From the NCBI GenBank assembly GCA_035772405.1, contig JAYKKM010000337.1, forward strand, positions 3,073,001-3,137,000: DNA of 64,000 bases. The letters are read 5' to 3'. Shown here in pieces: positions 23,809-34,000 of the stretch. A program made the translations under genes and the position numbers. The notes beneath the pieces were generated by a model that was given only the letters and a program-made list of their open reading frames with translations, was not told where the DNA came from and ran no database searches. Numbering within the stretch: position 1 is the stretch's first letter; each line of letters starts with the position of its first letter. The stretch comes from Chrysogorgia sp. JL179-B06 (taxonomy: Eukaryota; Cnidaria; Anthozoa; Scleralcyonacea; Chrysogorgiidae).

Positions 23809-25188
23809 ATGCAAACGAGTTTTCGTATTTTAATCTCATCAAGAGCTGTTTTCCAAGACATGATCAACACTACAACAGCAACCTTATCTTCTTCTCAGAG
23901 GTACCAGTGTTTTACCCAAGAAGACGCAGCATACTACTCTATCTTAATTATCATTGCCCTCGTTACCGTGTGTATTAACTGTGGTGTCATCTTCACAATG
24001 GCGACCAACCGTCATCTTCGAACTAAAAGGAACGCTTTCCTTGCCAGCTTGACTGTATCTGACCTGCTTACTGGTATTGTAGCTATACCACTTTATATTT
24101 TATGCAGTTGTTATCACAGGTCAGTGGTTAGTCTGTGTATAACGCAGGCTATTTGTTTTCGTTTTATCGCTATATCAACGATGTTGAATGTGTTCATGAT
24201 AACAGTAGAAAGATATATTGGTATTATCTACCCTATCAAGTACACCATCATTTTGACCAAGCCACGTACATTTATTCTACTTTCATCAACTTGGGCTACC
24301 TCTATTTCCTCAGCACTCGTCTCATACTCCTGGCTCGTCAACTCCGCCTCAACGAAACTCTCTGATGAGGAGGAGAGACTGGAACGAGGTTATTACATTT
24401 TCGCTTTTGTCGCGTTTTTTTTCCTTCCGCTGGTCGTAATGCTCGTGTTGTATACGAGAATGTTTCGAGCTATTTCGAAAGCGCGCAAGTCTGCTTTAAA
24501 AGCCAAGGTATACTTAACCAAGATCCTCCTTGACACTCCGCGGGGACCTGGGGGGAGCGTTGAGAGACGAATAAGAAGTCGCAGTCATGGTTCATACGGG
24601 GATCAACTAACTGTGCCCGCAGAGAGTGAGAACACTAAGCCAGCGGAGAGACGACTAAGGTCAATAAGTTTACTCTCAGCTCCGGAAATCTTACGTCGTC
24701 CTTCCAACGCAAGTCAGAACTCTGGAATGTCCTTCAGCTGTCAAAACATCAAAAATGAAACCTTGTGTGGCGATAAAGAATCCATCAAAGACAGCAATTC
24801 TATAATCAGGAAAATTTCTGATGTTTGTACCTCGGCTGCCTCCAAACTGCACTTGAATCGACAAGGGACAAGTGAGGATCGCTGGGGATACTCCCGTGTA
24901 ATCAAGGAATATCGGGTACTTATTATATTCGTGACAATGCTATCGGTTTTCGTGTTCTCCTGGTTGACGTGGTACATCATGTTGTTTGATATCGTGCGAG
25001 TCATTAATGTTCCTGATATTATTTTGGATTGTTTTGATGTTCTACGCTTCTCTGTGTCGTTTATTAACCCGATGTTGTACACATTTTTCAAGAAAGACTT
25101 CAGAAATTCTTTCGTGAAGACCGTGAGAGGTCGGAGGAAGAAGGATTGCAAGAAGAAGAAAGAGAAAAATACGAAGTGTTGGGTATGA
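23809..25188 (+). CDS. Orphan class A (rhodopsin-family) GPCR, intronless
   Basis: 459-aa seven-helix receptor at the plasma membrane; ligand unknown. An N-glycosylation site (NTT) is at Asn20. TM1 is about 44-66, TM2 about 76-99 with LTVSDLL (Asp2.50), TM3 about 112-133 ending in ERY (134-136), TM4 about 154-174 and TM5 about 196-216. The third intracellular loop is long, about 140 aa, with many Arg/Ser (SISLLSAPEILRRPS). TM6 has FVFSWLTWY and TM7 has NPMLY (420-424), followed by a basic tail (GRRKKDCKKKKEKN). One exon, as in many expanded invertebrate GPCR families. The family resembles amine/adenosine/melatonin-like receptors in outline, but I cannot assign a subfamily. Another in-frame Met at residue 18 could be the start. 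A Penelope-like remnant ends about 260 bp upstream. Confidence 0.93.
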   Translation: MQTSFRILISSRAVFQDMINTTTATLSSSQRYQCFTQEDAAYYSILIIIALVTVCINCGVIFTMATNRHLRTKRNAFLASLTVSDLLTGIVAIPLYILCSCYHRSVVSLCITQAICFRFIAISTMLNVFMITVERYIGIIYPIKYTIILTKPRTFILLSSTWATSISSALVSYSWLVNSASTKLSDEEERLERGYYIFAFVAFFFLPLVVMLVLYTRMFRAISKARKSALKAKVYLTKILLDTPRGPGGSVERRIRSRSHGSYGDQLTVPAESENTKPAERRLRSISLLSAPEILRRPSNASQNSGMSFSCQNIKNETLCGDKESIKDSNSIIRKISDVCTSAASKLHLNRQGTSEDRWGYSRVIKEYRVLIIFVTMLSVFVFSWLTWYIMLFDIVRVINVPDIILDCFDVLRFSVSFINPMLYTFFKKDFRNSFVKTVRGRRKKDCKKKKEKNTKCWV

Positions 25189-25245
25189 ACATCAAACTCA
25201 ACATTTTCAATTTTTCAATTTTAATAATCGTATTCATCGTATTAC

Positions 25246-25780
25246 TATGGATAGTAGAAAGACTGGATAGGAAACTAAGATCACGTGTGACGTTTCCAGC
25301 GTGCTGATTGGTTGGCACCAGTTGATCGCGTGAAAACCTAGTTGAAAATCATGATGTCACAAAATCAACAAAAATCGCAACTTTAGCAATAATACAACTA
25401 AAAATTATAGTCAAACTACCAAAAAATATAACAACGCCACTTTACGATGGAATATCCGACTACCATTACTCATTTTAGGCGAAAAGTTCCAACTTTAGAC
25501 GGTGAAAAACGCGTCGCAAATTTCAACTAAAACAACGGTAGTTTTTGCGACGCCAGTTTCTTCACAACAAAAAGAAAACAGCTGAAACAAAGACGAACAA
25601 CATTTACCTCGAACACTTAGTCGTGGCTTAGGCAGGTTTGTGAGACTGAACACGAAAATATGGAGAAGTCAAAGAGAAACTCAGCAAAATACGCATACTC
25701 GTGACATCTTCGTGATATCGCGATTTTCAACTAGGTTTACACGCTGACGTCAGCTAGTTTCCTATCCATTATTATCCATG
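25246..25780. mobile_element. Non-autonomous DNA transposon (MITE) with TIRs and 7-bp TSD
   Basis: The ends are inverted (left ATGGATAG...GGATAGGAAACTA, right TAGTTTCCTATCC...TATCCAT). An inner pair also matches (CCTAGTTGAAAATC and GATTTTCAACTAGG). GTATTAC flanks both sides (25239-25245, 25781-25787), which looks like a target-site duplication. About 535 bp with no ORF of note. Confidence 0.7.
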
Positions 25781-25988
25781 GTATTACAGTAGTGATATAA
25801 CAAAATGTATTACACAAGAGGCTAAGTACAGAGTATTGTATTCGGAACAAGTTTCTGAAGAATGTATAATCAAGAAATATATAAAATATATTGCAAATAT
25901 ATTACCCTTCAAGGCGGTTTACACGAGTAGTAAACGGTACTGCTTCAGCGCACCACGTGCGTATTACGTGATTACTGGACGTCCAATA

Positions 25989-25996
25989 TGACGTCA
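25989..25996. promoter_or_regulatory. CRE-like palindrome TGACGTCA before ORF 26010
   Basis: A perfect CREB/ATF site 14 bp before the ATG, with CCAAT (25983-25987) and CCACGTGCG (about 25952) nearby. This suggests a promoter; inference only. Confidence 0.4.
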
Positions 25997-26009
25997 TCTA
26001 ATATATCAC

Positions 26010-26513
26010 ATGATTACGAGCAATGTGGATAAAATTGCAATATTTAAATCTGAAGGGAAAAGTGGAAGGAACGTCGTCGTCGACATGAATGTAAAGAAAA
26101 GCGAGCTAGATAAAGCTTTAATAACATTTGAGAAACGTCTTGAGAATGTCAACAAAAGAATTACAACGATGGAAGAGAAATTTTTACCTCAACTGAGAGC
26201 AAGACCCGCGTCAGTGCAGGCGAAGCACTCTCGTGCCAACGAGATGGTTGCAAAGTGGTTTGATGGACTTACTATGTTTCGCGAGAATCCCAAACTAAAA
26301 TATGCATCCATTCATAGATATCAAAATGCGTGTTCTAAGATTGAAAAATTAGAAGAAGAATTGAAGAGTTTTGAGGAAAGTTGCGGTGAACGCGAAAAGT
26401 ATGATGGAGAAGACGAGGGACGGAAATCTGATGTGGTTTTAGATAACCGGAGTCAACTTATTGTAAATATTCATAGAATTTTACCAGAAATTCGTCAGCG
26501 TAGCATTACGTGA
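26010..26513 (+). CDS. Uncharacterised 167-aa coiled-coil protein
   Basis: I do not recognise this protein. It is Lys/Glu-rich with two helical, probably coiled-coil stretches, about residues 28-60 (KSELDKALITFEKRLENV) and 104-128 (ACSKIEKLEEELKSFEE). An acidic linker and a closing segment NIHRILPEIRQRS follow. No signal peptide or membrane segment is visible. It could be a single-exon gene or a retrocopy; a second in-frame Met lies at residue 26. A CRE and a CCAAT box precede it. No clear AATAAA follows, and a 25-bp tandem repeat (26520-26600) begins just after the stop. Confidence 0.5.
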   Translation: MITSNVDKIAIFKSEGKSGRNVVVDMNVKKSELDKALITFEKRLENVNKRITTMEEKFLPQLRARPASVQAKHSRANEMVAKWFDGLTMFRENPKLKYASIHRYQNACSKIEKLEEELKSFEESCGEREKYDGEDEGRKSDVVLDNRSQLIVNIHRILPEIRQRSIT

Positions 26514-26784
26514 ACATTATGTACTCATGTTATGTCACAGTATAGCAATTATGTTATGCCACAGTATAGCAATTATATTATGCCACAGTATAGCAATTTT
26601 TGTATAATTATTTAGCTGTTGTATGGCCCTAAAATAACCCTCTTTTATGCCAAAGAAATTTCTTTATATTTACCAAAAAATCGTTTGAAGTAAGTTCAAA
26701 TTTTGATGTTCAATTTATGTCATTAAATATCCCCCGAGTTTAAGTTTTTTTTCTCCCGGCCAGGGAAGGTGTGTTTATCTTAAA

Positions 26785-27012
26785 TAAGCGTTGCCTTACC
26801 ACACATGTCTATGAGACAGGTTCAAATCCTGGGTCAGACCACCACTCAGGGTCTTAAAAATAATTGAGGAGAACTAAGTGTTGCCTTTGTAATAATACCA
26901 GCAAATGGTAAGACTTTCCGGTCTTCTCGGATAACGACCTTAAATCATAGGTCCTCGAAACCCCTATCAATTGGGCTTCTAGCCTGTTCACCTAAAAGAG
27001 TAATAAACTTGT
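26785..27012 (+). repeat. tRNA-derived SINE, family 1, copy 1
   Basis: B-box-like GGTTCAAATCC, then the family body (AGGGTCTTAAAAATAATTGA, TCGGATAACGACCTTAAATC) and tail CACCTAAAAGAGTAATAAAC. Compare 33373-33648 and 47563-47819. Confidence 0.75.
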
Positions 27013-27352
27013 TGTTTAGTTGTACGCTATCAAACCAATCGGATATGCAACATACAAGAAGTGTTTTTAATAATTACATTAATATGCTATACATGCATTT
27101 TCTCTATGTTTATAACACGCATTGGGGTTATAATCTGCAATTTAACGTGTTTCGATGTACTACAGCTCACCAGTGTAGCTTGGAACAATCTGGATGAGTC
27201 TGATACACTTGCGATCGTCATTGACATCCGCCTGTGACAGCATCGGCGATCAGAACATCCAGATAGCGTGACGTGCGCATGGGGCCAGAGTGCTCAAACT
27301 GCCACAAGGGTAGTGAGAGTTTCACAAGAGTAACGAATATAGATATATATAT

Positions 27353-27728
27353 ATGATGAGATGAAATGTTCTCGAGAGAATGAGCCCAAACCGCGTAAGC
27401 AGAAAACTGCTTGCCGTGGCTGGGTTTCGAACTTCCGCGACCTTTGATTTACTAGTTCAACGCTCTAACCATCTGAGCTACACGGTCAAGGCGATGGAGG
27501 TCTGGGATTTATGATTTATATACTGAATTTCGTAAACATACTCGTTTAATTTACATCAATCCAGTAACGAACAATACTTGTGTAGCATCGCCTTGACTGT
27601 GTAGCTCAGATGGTTAGAGCCTTGAACTAGTAAATCAAAGGTCTCGGATTCGAAACCCAGCCACGGCAAGCAGTTTTCTGCTTACGCGGTTTGAGCTCAT
27701 TCACTCGAGAACATTTCATCTCATCATA
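27353..27728. repeat. Head-to-head pair of tRNA-Thr-like elements
   Basis: Two arms of about 143 bp in inverted orientation (27353-27496 and 27586-27728). Each contains TAGCTCAGATGGTTAGAGC, a CTAGTAA anticodon loop (AGT, Thr) and GGATTCGAAACCC. The acceptor stem does not pair well, so these are tRNA-derived SINE units rather than working tRNAs. The arms share a 3' body with GCAAGCAGTTTTCTGCTTACG. Confidence 0.75.
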
Positions 27729-28014
27729 TTACCGAGTGATAATATCACAACATATATATATATATATATATAGTCTGCCCCGAATGAAATAATGTTTATA
27801 AGTTCTTTATTTTCTCCATTTGCTATTATATTCCTTGGAGAACTAGTTTAGTTCGAGATTAGTTATATAAAGATTGATAATAAGTTTTCGATACTTTCAA
27901 GAGTCCTTATTAAATGTTTCAAGATTCCTTGTTCAGATCTTTCTATTCATTTTCTGTTATTTCATCTTTCTGTTCTTTGTTCCTTATTCCTATATTCTCA
28001 AACTAGAGAATTGT

Positions 28015-31000
28015 TCAAACTTTTGATTCATTAATCTCATCATTTTTCTTGACACTTTCCAAAAGAGACGAATTTTCTGAAAAGCTTGCTGAGTTCTCAC
28101 CATCTTCCTTTTGTAACGCCCCTGTTGCGTCGTACTCGTTAGCTGGCCGTGCTTCTGTTTGCTCATGGTTGGGATCTGGTAACGAAACACTCCCTAGCAA
28201 TAGCTGGTGTTGCTGGCGGGGAACTGGTGACCGGACTTGCCCTTGAAGTAGTGTATTTTGATGGCTGGGAACTGGTAACGAGCCTCGCCGTTGCGCACTT
28301 TGTTGTCTGGAAACTTGAAGTGGTGGATTTTGATGGCTGGGAACTGGTGATGAGCCTCGCCGTTGCGCACCTTGTTTTCTGGAAACTGGTGACGAACTTA
28401 GCCTTTGAAGTGGTGGATTTTGATGGCTGGGAACTGGTGATGAGCCTTGCATTTGAAACAGTGTATTTTGATAGCTGGGAACTGGTGTTGAGCCTTGCTG
28501 CAGTATATTTTGATGGATGGATGGAACTGGTGACAAGCCTCGCCCTTGCGCATTTTGGTGGGTGGGAACTGGTAACGAGGCATGATTATGGAGATACAGT
28601 GGATTAAAGAAGTTCTTTGATCGTTGGCCATTACGTTCATCTTGTTGAAAACTGTGGTTTTGAATTTCTTTAAAGCTCGAGTAATCTTGTGGTTGAAAAT
28701 GACGCTGGTTGTCATCGTATGTGATATCACTGGATAACATTTCATTATTTCTCACTGGTTTTCTGTAATAGTCCTGTCCAATATGTTGGTCGTAGTTTGA
28801 TGAGGGGTAGTGGGTGACGTTTTCAGGAAGTATGTGTCTACGACCAACACGATAGCCTTGTATCTGCTCTTCACCCTGAGCCGGGACATAGTGCTCTGCT
28901 GGATCAGATAAATAGGGTTGTGGTCGACGACTCTGTTGTACCAAGTATCCTGGTGATCCCCTGTGATCCTTAGGTTGATGAACTAGTGGGTCTACTGGGT
29001 AGTATGGGGCAGTTTGTGTAGGTTTAGGAATAATGCTTTGAATAGCTGTGGGAATCGCTGCTGCTGCTGAATATGGAAACCGTGGGCGTGCGCCGAAATC
29101 TGGCTGCTTGTTTGTTATTACGGGTTGGTAATACTGATGTGTACCATTGCTTTTCTCAGGAATATGTGGTGTATATTGGGAAGAATAATCTCTATTTCCA
29201 TCCACGAAGTCGTCACATTGCTGAGATATATGATAATTGCTTTTCCTTGTCGGCCTGTGGTTATCTTTCTGTTCTGTAGATGGTTTGAAATCTCTCTTTC
29301 TTCCAGCATCAAGGTCTTCAGGTAGAGAGTGATGACTGTGATCTTGTGTTTCTTCCAGGTAACTTCGTTCAAATCCCCTGCGAAGTTTACGTGAAGGCGA
29401 AGTTGTTTGGTGATCAAATCTCGCTTGAACCCGAGGTGAAAATTGGTGGTGGAGGCTTGACTCTCGTGTGGGAATGTTTGTCATGTTGTCGTCGTCGACG
29501 TTGTTGTTTCTGCTGCTGTTGTTGTTGTTATTGTTGTCGTCGTTGTTGTTTCTGTTGTTGTTGTTGTTATTGTTGTCGTCGTTGTTGTTTCTGTTGTTGT
29601 TATTGTTATTGTTGTCGTCGTTGTTTCTGCTATTGTTATTGTTGTCGTCGTTGTTGTTTCTGTTGTTGTTGTTGTTATTGTTGTCGTCGTTGTTGTTTCT
29701 GCTGCTGCTGTTGTTATTGTTGTTGTCGTCGTTGTTATCGTTATCATTGTTGTTGTTGTTGCTGTTGTTGTTGTTACTGTTGTTGTTATTGTCAACGTGG
29801 TTTACCATTCCTTGTAAAATCATTTTTACGCACTTCATATCATTGACGAGTTCTTGTTGAAGTTTTTTAACCGTTATCAGATCATCTTCGACAATGTCTA
29901 AATGTGATTTTCCTTTTCCATAACGCTTTCCAAATCGATCAAACAGAATACCTTTGATCATCCTAAGATCATCACATGCACGATCCATGTTCGCACGATC
30001 TTCCGGTTTACTCGGCACCACTTGTCCCATACTCACCTGAATCGTCTCTGGACTTCCATTCTTTCTGATAAAGTTATAATAGTGAGTGAGTTGTTTTTTC
30101 GTCAACCATTTTTCAAGCATGATAATAGTGCGAGCTCTTTGCATAATAGCATTGGCCACGGCGTTCTCATAATGTCTTTCAAAAGTATTGGTAAGGAGAG
30201 CGATGAGGAGATTAACAGTAACAATGGCCACTATTCCAATGAAACCAAGACATAAAAGCCGTGATAAAACAGGGTTGACGTCGACGAGATCGTCAAAGTT
30301 ACGCGGGTCCCCAGACACCATCATTGAGAACATGTTATACATCAGAGGACCAACAGAATTGAAACCTTTCACAGGATGCAGCGAAATCGCGCCGAATGTA
30401 ATCCAGAATGCACACGTAAATGGAATTATGATAAGAGAATTAAGAAATCCCCATTTTACAATGTCATCCAAAACACTTCCAAAAATTACGACAAAAGGAC
30501 CAGCTCCTTCAAAAGGACGAGCATATTTGAACATTCGAAACCAGAGGACCATGAGCAAGGGAATCATTGCGTAATGGTGTATTTCTTTAAATAAGTCGGT
30601 ACTGTAGTAGAAAAATGAGACATGGGTACCAATTGAGGCAAGGACAAGGATAAGAGAGATCCAGTCAAAATAGATCCAGGCGTCAGTTGATGAGATCAGA
30701 GAGAGATTTCTTACAGCGTCAATCTCAGAGTGTAGGTATAGCGTCTCTTGGGGCCATTGTGGATGACAATATTGGTTATCTCTCTCCAGCTCAGCAGCAC
30801 GCCATTCTCGCCATTTCTCCAACTCTCGACTACCTTTGACTGTAGCTGTAAGAAGACAATAATGGTGATAATGATATACCCCAGGAGTATCATTAGAAGT
30901 GTATTATTTCTATTCTTTTTTGTGTCTATTATTTATTGGTGGGTCTATAGTTCGTTAGTGGGTCTATTATTCATTGGTGAGTCTATTGTTCGTTAGTGGG

Positions 31001-34000
31001 TCTATTATTCGTTAGTGGGTCTATTATTCATTGGTGAGTCTATAGTTCGTTAGTGGGTCTATTATTCATTGGTGAGTCTATTGTTCGTTAGTGGGTCTAT
31101 TATTCGTTAGTGGGTCTATTATTCATTGGTGAGTCTATAGTTCGTTAGTGGGTCTATTATTCATTGGTGAGTCTATTGTTCGTTAGTGGGTCTATTATTC
31201 GTTAGTGGGTCTATTATTCATTGGTGAGTCTATAGTTCGTTAGTGGGTCTATTATTCATTGGTGAGTCTATTGTTCGTTAGTGGGTCTATTATTCGTTAG
31301 TGGGTCTATTATTCATTGGTGAGTCTATAGTTCGTTAGTGGGTCTATTATTCATTGGTGAGTCTATAGTTCGTTAGTGGGTCTATTATTCATTGGTGAGT
31401 CTATTGTTCGTTAGTGGGTCTATTATTCATTGGTGGGTCTATTATTCATTGGTGAGTCTATAGTTCGTTAGTGGGTCTATTATTCATTGGTGGGTCTATT
31501 ATTCATTGGTGAGTCTATAGTTCGTTAGTGGGTCTATTATTCATTGGTGGGTCTATTATTCATTGGTGAGTCTATTGTTCATGTGGGTCTATTATTCATT
31601 GGTGGGTCTATTATTCATTGGTGAGTCTATAGTTCGTTAGTGGGTCTATTATTCATTGGTGAGTCTATAGTTCATTGGTGGGTCTATTGTTCATTGATGG
31701 GTCTATAGTTCATGTGGGTCTATTATTCGTTAGTGGGTCTATTATTCGTTAGTGGGTCTATTATTCATTGGTGAGTCTATTGTTCGTTGGTGGGTCTATT
31801 ATTCATTGGTGAGTCTATTGTTCGTTAGTGGGTCTATTATTCATTGGTGGGTCTATTGTTCATTGATGGGTCTATAGTTCATGTGGGCCTCTATTATTCG
31901 TTAGTGGGTCTATTATTCATTGGTGAGTCTATTGTTCGTTGGTGGGTCTATTGTTCATTGGTGGGTCTATAGTTCATGTGGGTCTATTATTCGTTAGTGG
32001 GTCTATTATTCATTGGTGAGTCTATTGTTCGTTGGTGGGTCTATAGTTCGTTGGTGAGTCTATAGTTCGTTGGTGGGTCTATTGTTCGTTGGTGGGTCTA
32101 TAGTTCATTGGTGGGTCTATAGTTCATTGGTGAGTCTATTGTTCATTGGTGGGTCTATTATTCATTGGTCGTTAGTTATATAGATATACACCCAAAGACA
32201 GACCTGTTGACACTTACTGCGAACTTGAGTTTTAATTTCGTACAATGTTAACAAGATAAGAAGAGCAGCAACGACCAGCCTCCAGATATGATCCTTAAGT
32301 GGAAAATACAAATCACTACCATGTCTAGGTATAGTCACACCAATCACAGTCCATAATATCGTGTAGAACAGATTGAGTACCAGGTCCCAAACCGCGCCAC
32401 GTTTGGCATACATTTTCCACTTTACGGTGATGAGGCGTTGCATGACGGGATGCAAGATGATGTCAAATCTTTGATTCTGTACGGCAATTTCGAGAGGAGA
32501 TCGAGCAGATGCTTGGGAGTCGTTCAACTTCATGCCTTCGAGATAGTTTAGAAAGTAGAACTCTTGACGGTTGATGGTGTCTGACGAGTGGAATTGATCC
32601 AGCGCTTCAAGGGCCACCTCCGGGATTTTCTCTATCAAGAGAGATAGGGCAGAGTTGCCCGCATTGTCGTAAACACCCGCTGGAGCGCCTTCACTGATGA
32701 GGAGCTTAGCAGCTTTAGAACGGTTCATCTCTGCTGAAACCTTTGAAAAATGTTGAATTATAATCATATTAAATGTGTTTGATTTTACTCAACTTGTGCA
32801 AATTCGAAGTACGAACACGACCTTCTGTACTTCGGTGAGATGCTCTAACCATTGAGGTACATGGACTCCAATGGCCGAGTGAAGGTTACGATAAGTACTG
32901 GTTCGTAATGTGACATACGTACTACTTCGGTAGGCTAGTGAGATGCTCTAGCTATTGAGCTACATGGACTCAGATGGCCGAGTGAAGGTTACGATAAGTA
33001 CTGGTTCGTAATCTGACATACGTACTACTTTGCTACATGGACTAAGATCACGAGTGAAGGTTACATAAGTGTACAACCTGTAACCTCTGATGACTAGTGA
33101 GATACTCTAACCATTGAGGTACATGGACTCCAATGGCCGAGTGATGGTTACGATAAGTACTGGTTCGTAATGTGACATACGTACCACTTCGGTAGACCAG
33201 TGAGGTGCTCTAACTATTGAGCTACATGGACTAAGATCATGCGAGTGAAGGTTACAAATTATGTCTACAACCTGGAACCTTCTAAATTCCGGTTAGATGC
33301 TCTGTGTCTGTAATATATTCTCTTTGGTTAAACGATGGTAAATGTTATACTTGGTATTATTGCAGATGTATTAATGATGGTCTAGTGGTTCCCACACATG
33401 TCTATGAGCTGGGAGACACAGGTTCATATCCTGGGTCGGACCTCCATGACTCAAGGTCTTAAAAATAATTGAGGAGAAGGTGCTGCCTTTGCAATAATAT
33501 CAGCAAATGGTAAGACTTTCGGGTCTTCTTGGATAACGACCTTAAATCGTAGGTCCTCGGAACCTCTATCAATTGGGCGTCTAGCTTGTTGGGGGTATTT
33601 CGTTCACCTAAAAGAGTGATAAATCTAATAAACTAAACTAAACTAATTATGAACTGATACCTGAAGCGGAGTCCGGTTTTTGCTGTCACGTGCATCAATG
33701 TTTGCCCCGTATCCTAGCAACATCTGAAGAGAGTTAATGGCACCATTCTTAGCAGCATAGTGCACAGCAGTCTGTTCCTCTCCACATGTTGTAATAGCAA
33801 TGTCAGCGCCATTTTGTAAAAGAAACTCTACCATTTCTGCGTAGTCTACTGCAGCTGCTACATGAAGAGGGGAACGACCAAATTGATCTTGTTTATTGAT
33901 ATTAGCACCTTGAGTCGTGTGTAGCGTAAAGTAATAATATAATGTTAGTACAGTTAATTCCAGGACAGTGGCATAACAGAGGTTTGACGGGGCCCACATG

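Larger units (their letters stand above)
26514..28014. other. Repeat-rich intergenic region between coiled-coil ORF and TRP gene
   Basis: Contains a triple TATGCCACAGTATAGCAAT repeat (26520-26600), a SINE family 1 copy (26785-27012), the tRNA-Thr-like inverted pair (27353-27728), AT microsatellites, and a candidate polyadenylation signal for the minus-strand TRP gene (TTTATT on plus, 27806-27811). No gene seen. Confidence 0.6.

Noticed and set aside
29346..29860. Poly-Cys and poly-Leu ORFs on the plus strand
   Set aside because: Antisense shadows of the AAC/AAT/GAC tract that encodes the TRP poly-Asn block.
30920..32170. Regular repeat array resembling a CRISPR array
   Set aside because: Units are contiguous 19-mers without unique spacers, inside an intron of a eukaryotic gene. 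It is a minisatellite.
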